DNA of 64,000 bases. Source: Streptomyces albus subsp. albus. GTDB taxonomy: Bacteria > Actinomycetota > Actinomycetes > Streptomycetales > Streptomycetaceae. Each line of letters starts with the position of its first letter. Position 1 is the first letter of the stretch. Both the position numbers and the translations under genes were made by a program. The stretch spans positions 124,001 through 188,000 of the forward strand of contig NZ_JOID01000004.1 in assembly GCF_000719865.1 (NCBI RefSeq), read 5' to 3'. The notes under the pieces were generated by a model. That model was given only the letters and a program-made list of their open reading frames with translations. It was not told where the DNA came from and did no database searches. Below are positions 62,383-64,000 of the stretch, piece after piece.

Positions 62383-63522
62383 ATGCGCAGGTCTCGTCAC
62401 CTCTCCCGGCGGACGTTCCTCACGGCCTCGGCGGCGGGCGTCGTCACCGCCGTGACTCCTCCGTCCCAGGCGTCCGCCGCCCGTGGGCCGCGGTCGTCCG
62501 CCGCCCCGGCCGCGTACCGGACGGTGGGCCGGGTGAAGGAGGCGGCCGGCGGATACGTGGAGTACAGCTGGCCCGGCATCTCCTTCGAGGGCCGTTTCCG
62601 CGGCACCGGCGTCGGAGTCGTGCTCGACGACGCCGTCAACGACTACGACGTCCGGATCGACGGGGAGACCGCCCGCACCCTGGTGACCCCGGGCCGCACC
62701 ACCGCGTGGATCGACGGCCTGCCGGACGGCGAGCACAGCGTGCGGCTCGTCAAGCGGACGGAGAGCACCTGGGCCGCGGGCCGGTTCGGCGGGTTCACCA
62801 CCGCCGGGGGAGGCGTGCTGCTGCCCGCCCCCAAGGCGCGGAGCCGGCAGATCGAGTTCATCGGGGACTCCTACACCGCCGGATACGGCAACACCTCGGA
62901 CAGCCGCGACTGTTCCGCGGGCGGCGGTGTCGACCGGAACACCAACGCCGGCCTCGCCTTCCCCGCCCTCACCGCCGCGGCCCTCGGCGCCGACCATCAG
63001 CAGAACGCCTTCTCGGGCCGGGGCATGGTCCGCAACTACAACGGCGGCGAACCCGGCACCGACTACCGCACGTACTACGACCGGGCGTTGCTGCACGTCG
63101 CGGGCGACGTGTGGGAGAAGCCGGACTGCTGGAACCCGCAGGTCGTCGTCATCGGCCTGGGCATCAACGACTTCTCGACCCCGCTCCGCGCGGGCGAGCC
63201 CTGGGCCACGCAGGGCGAACTCATCGCCGCGTACGAGAGCGCTTACCACGGCTTCCTCGACAAGCTGCGCGCCCGCTACGGCTCCGGGACATACCTCGTG
63301 GTCAGCGCCACCTCCGTGTCCGGCACCACCGCCTTCGCCGACACCGCCGAGCGCATCGTCCGGGACCGCGCCGCGCGGGGCGACGACCGGGTGGGCCACT
63401 GGTACTACGACGACCCGGCCCTGGACCGCCTCGGCTGCGACTGGCACCCCTCCCTCAGCGACCACCGGATCATCGCCGGCCTGCTCGACCGGTACCTCGC
63501 CACGCTGCCGCTGGACTGGTGA
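62383..63522 (+). CDS. Secreted SGNH/GDSL esterase (carbohydrate esterase family 2-like)
   Basis: A 379-residue exported hydrolase. The N-terminus has a twin-arginine motif, LSRRTFLTAS, followed by a hydrophobic stretch and an Ala-rich cleavage area, so export by the Tat route is likely. Residues ~45-150 form a beta-sandwich-like region (RVKEAAGGYVEYSWPG), and the SGNH domain follows: block I FIGDSYTAGYGN, block III-like GLGINDF and block V DWHPSLSDH with the catalytic Asp and His. The two-domain plan matches CE2 enzymes that deacetylate xylan or other glycans, in line with the GH62 and AA10 enzymes elsewhere in the window. AGGGA lies eight bases before the ATG. Confidence 0.9.
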   Translation: MRRSRHLSRRTFLTASAAGVVTAVTPPSQASAARGPRSSAAPAAYRTVGRVKEAAGGYVEYSWPGISFEGRFRGTGVGVVLDDAVNDYDVRIDGETARTLVTPGRTTAWIDGLPDGEHSVRLVKRTESTWAAGRFGGFTTAGGGVLLPAPKARSRQIEFIGDSYTAGYGNTSDSRDCSAGGGVDRNTNAGLAFPALTAAALGADHQQNAFSGRGMVRNYNGGEPGTDYRTYYDRALLHVAGDVWEKPDCWNPQVVVIGLGINDFSTPLRAGEPWATQGELIAAYESAYHGFLDKLRARYGSGTYLVVSATSVSGTTAFADTAERIVRDRAARGDDRVGHWYYDDPALDRLGCDWHPSLSDHRIIAGLLDRYLATLPLDW

Positions 63523-63847
63523 GCGGCGCGGTGCGGTGACGGACGGGCCGTGCGCGGCGGCCCGTGTGCGGCGGCCCGTACGCGTTCCGGCTCGCTCGCG
63601 TGCGTCCCCCAAGGTCTACCGCGACGCGGCCCACCCGTCCCGGCTGGTCCTGCCGTTCACGGTGTCCGCGGCGCCCGCCGAGCGGCGTTGACGGGAGCGG
63701 ATACGGGAGTGCGCCGTACCGCTTGCGTGCCGCCGTGGGGGACCGGGGAACTACCCTGCGCGCGAACGAAGTTGTTACCGGTGGGCCGTCGCCGGGGCGT
63801 GGAACGGGGCGACCGCTCCGTGGACTTCGGCCGTGAAGGGAGACGCC
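63523..63847. other. Intergenic region before the merR gene
   Basis: About 325 bases without a supportable gene. No clear hairpin after the esterase stop was found. The last 100 bases are presumably the merR promoter, but I cannot place the -35/-10 elements. Confidence 0.4.
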
Positions 63848-64000
63848 GTGCAGATCGGGGAGCTGTCCGAGCGGACCGGGGTGAGCCGCCGGTCCCTCCG
63901 CTACTACGAGCAGAAGGGGCTTCTCCATGCCCACCGCACCGGCAAGGGGTGGCGGGAGTACGACCCGGAAGCCGTCAACAGGGTGCTCAACGTACGGGAG
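63848..64000 (+). CDS. MerR family regulator (3' truncated by window edge)
   Basis: The first 51 codons of a MerR-type regulator. The start is GTG, with AGGGAG six bases upstream. The N-terminal winged helix-turn-helix is clear: QIGELSERTGVSRRSLRYYE, then GLLHAHRTGKGWREYDPEA. The effector domain lies outside the window, so the signal cannot be inferred. Confidence 0.9.
   Translation, partial: MQIGELSERTGVSRRSLRYYEQKGLLHAHRTGKGWREYDPEAVNRVLNVRE

Noticed and set aside
63523..63847. A short frame in the gap before merR (around 63564-63836)
   Set aside because: Arg/Pro-rich translation, no ribosome-binding site and no domain; most likely non-coding.

Overview
The window has very high GC, GC-rich third codon positions, many GTG starts, ATGA/GTGA translational overlaps, rare TTA codons confined to a few accessory or regulatory genes, secreted polysaccharide-degrading enzymes, and modular NRPS/PKS genes. 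Together these point to a Streptomyces (or very close actinomycete) chromosome, probably an accessory or arm region. No rRNA, tRNA, CRISPR array, insertion sequence or att site was recognised.

Layout. (1) 1-2262: 3' part of a secreted AA10 lytic polysaccharide monooxygenase, a strong terminator, then an EcsC-family protein on the minus strand. (2) 2591-10834: a complete four-gene type I Wadjet (JetABCD) anti-plasmid operon. Its genes overlap by 4 bases at every junction. (3) 11019-12889: a cytochrome P450 divergent from a TetR regulator, with a palindromic operator candidate between them. (4) 13490-14914: a secreted CBM13-GH62 arabinofuranosidase with a promoter and operator candidate, a TTA codon and a terminator. 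(5) 15707-42118: a co-directional biosynthetic operon of formyltransferase, Fe(II)/2OG oxygenase, branched-chain aminotransferase, MbtH, type II thioesterase, NRPS (C-A-T-C-A-T), PKS/NRPS (KS-degenerate AT-T-C), SHMT-like PLP enzyme, NRPS (C-A-T-TE with a Cys nucleophile), MetA-like acyltransferase and NRPS (pseudo-A/acyl ligase/KR/T/E). It ends in a hairpin. (6) 42310-48655: a diverged, shortened phenylalanyl-tRNA synthetase pair (PheS/PheT), an E. coli-type aminopeptidase N and a small LuxR-type HTH protein. (7) 49029-51301: a vWA-domain protein and a secreted Ag85/esterase-D-like hydrolase. (8) 51399-60860: a Pks13-like PKS (ACP-KS-AT-ACP-TE) coupled to a FadD32-like fatty acyl-AMP ligase, a divergent DHA2-type MFS exporter and a PucR-family regulator. 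The same inverted repeat lies before the exporter/ligase pair and before the regulator. (9) 61183-64000: an HTH-TM-beta-trefoil protein, a Tat-exported SGNH esterase and the start of a MerR regulator.

Working model for the main cluster (inference). The first NRPS reads as alanine then phenylalanine from its A-domain pockets. The KS protein adds a ketide unit, using an acyltransferase from elsewhere because its own AT is degenerate. A ligase/KR/T/E protein contributes a reduced acyl (possibly alpha-hydroxy) unit, and a C-A-T-TE protein with a cysteine thioesterase releases the product. The PheRS-like pair, with a remodelled amino-acid pocket and no tRNA-binding B2 insertion, is best explained as a target-bypass self-resistance enzyme. 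That predicts a phenylalanine-containing product acting on PheRS. The aminopeptidase may process or detoxify the peptide. I do not recognise the whole arrangement as a described pathway.
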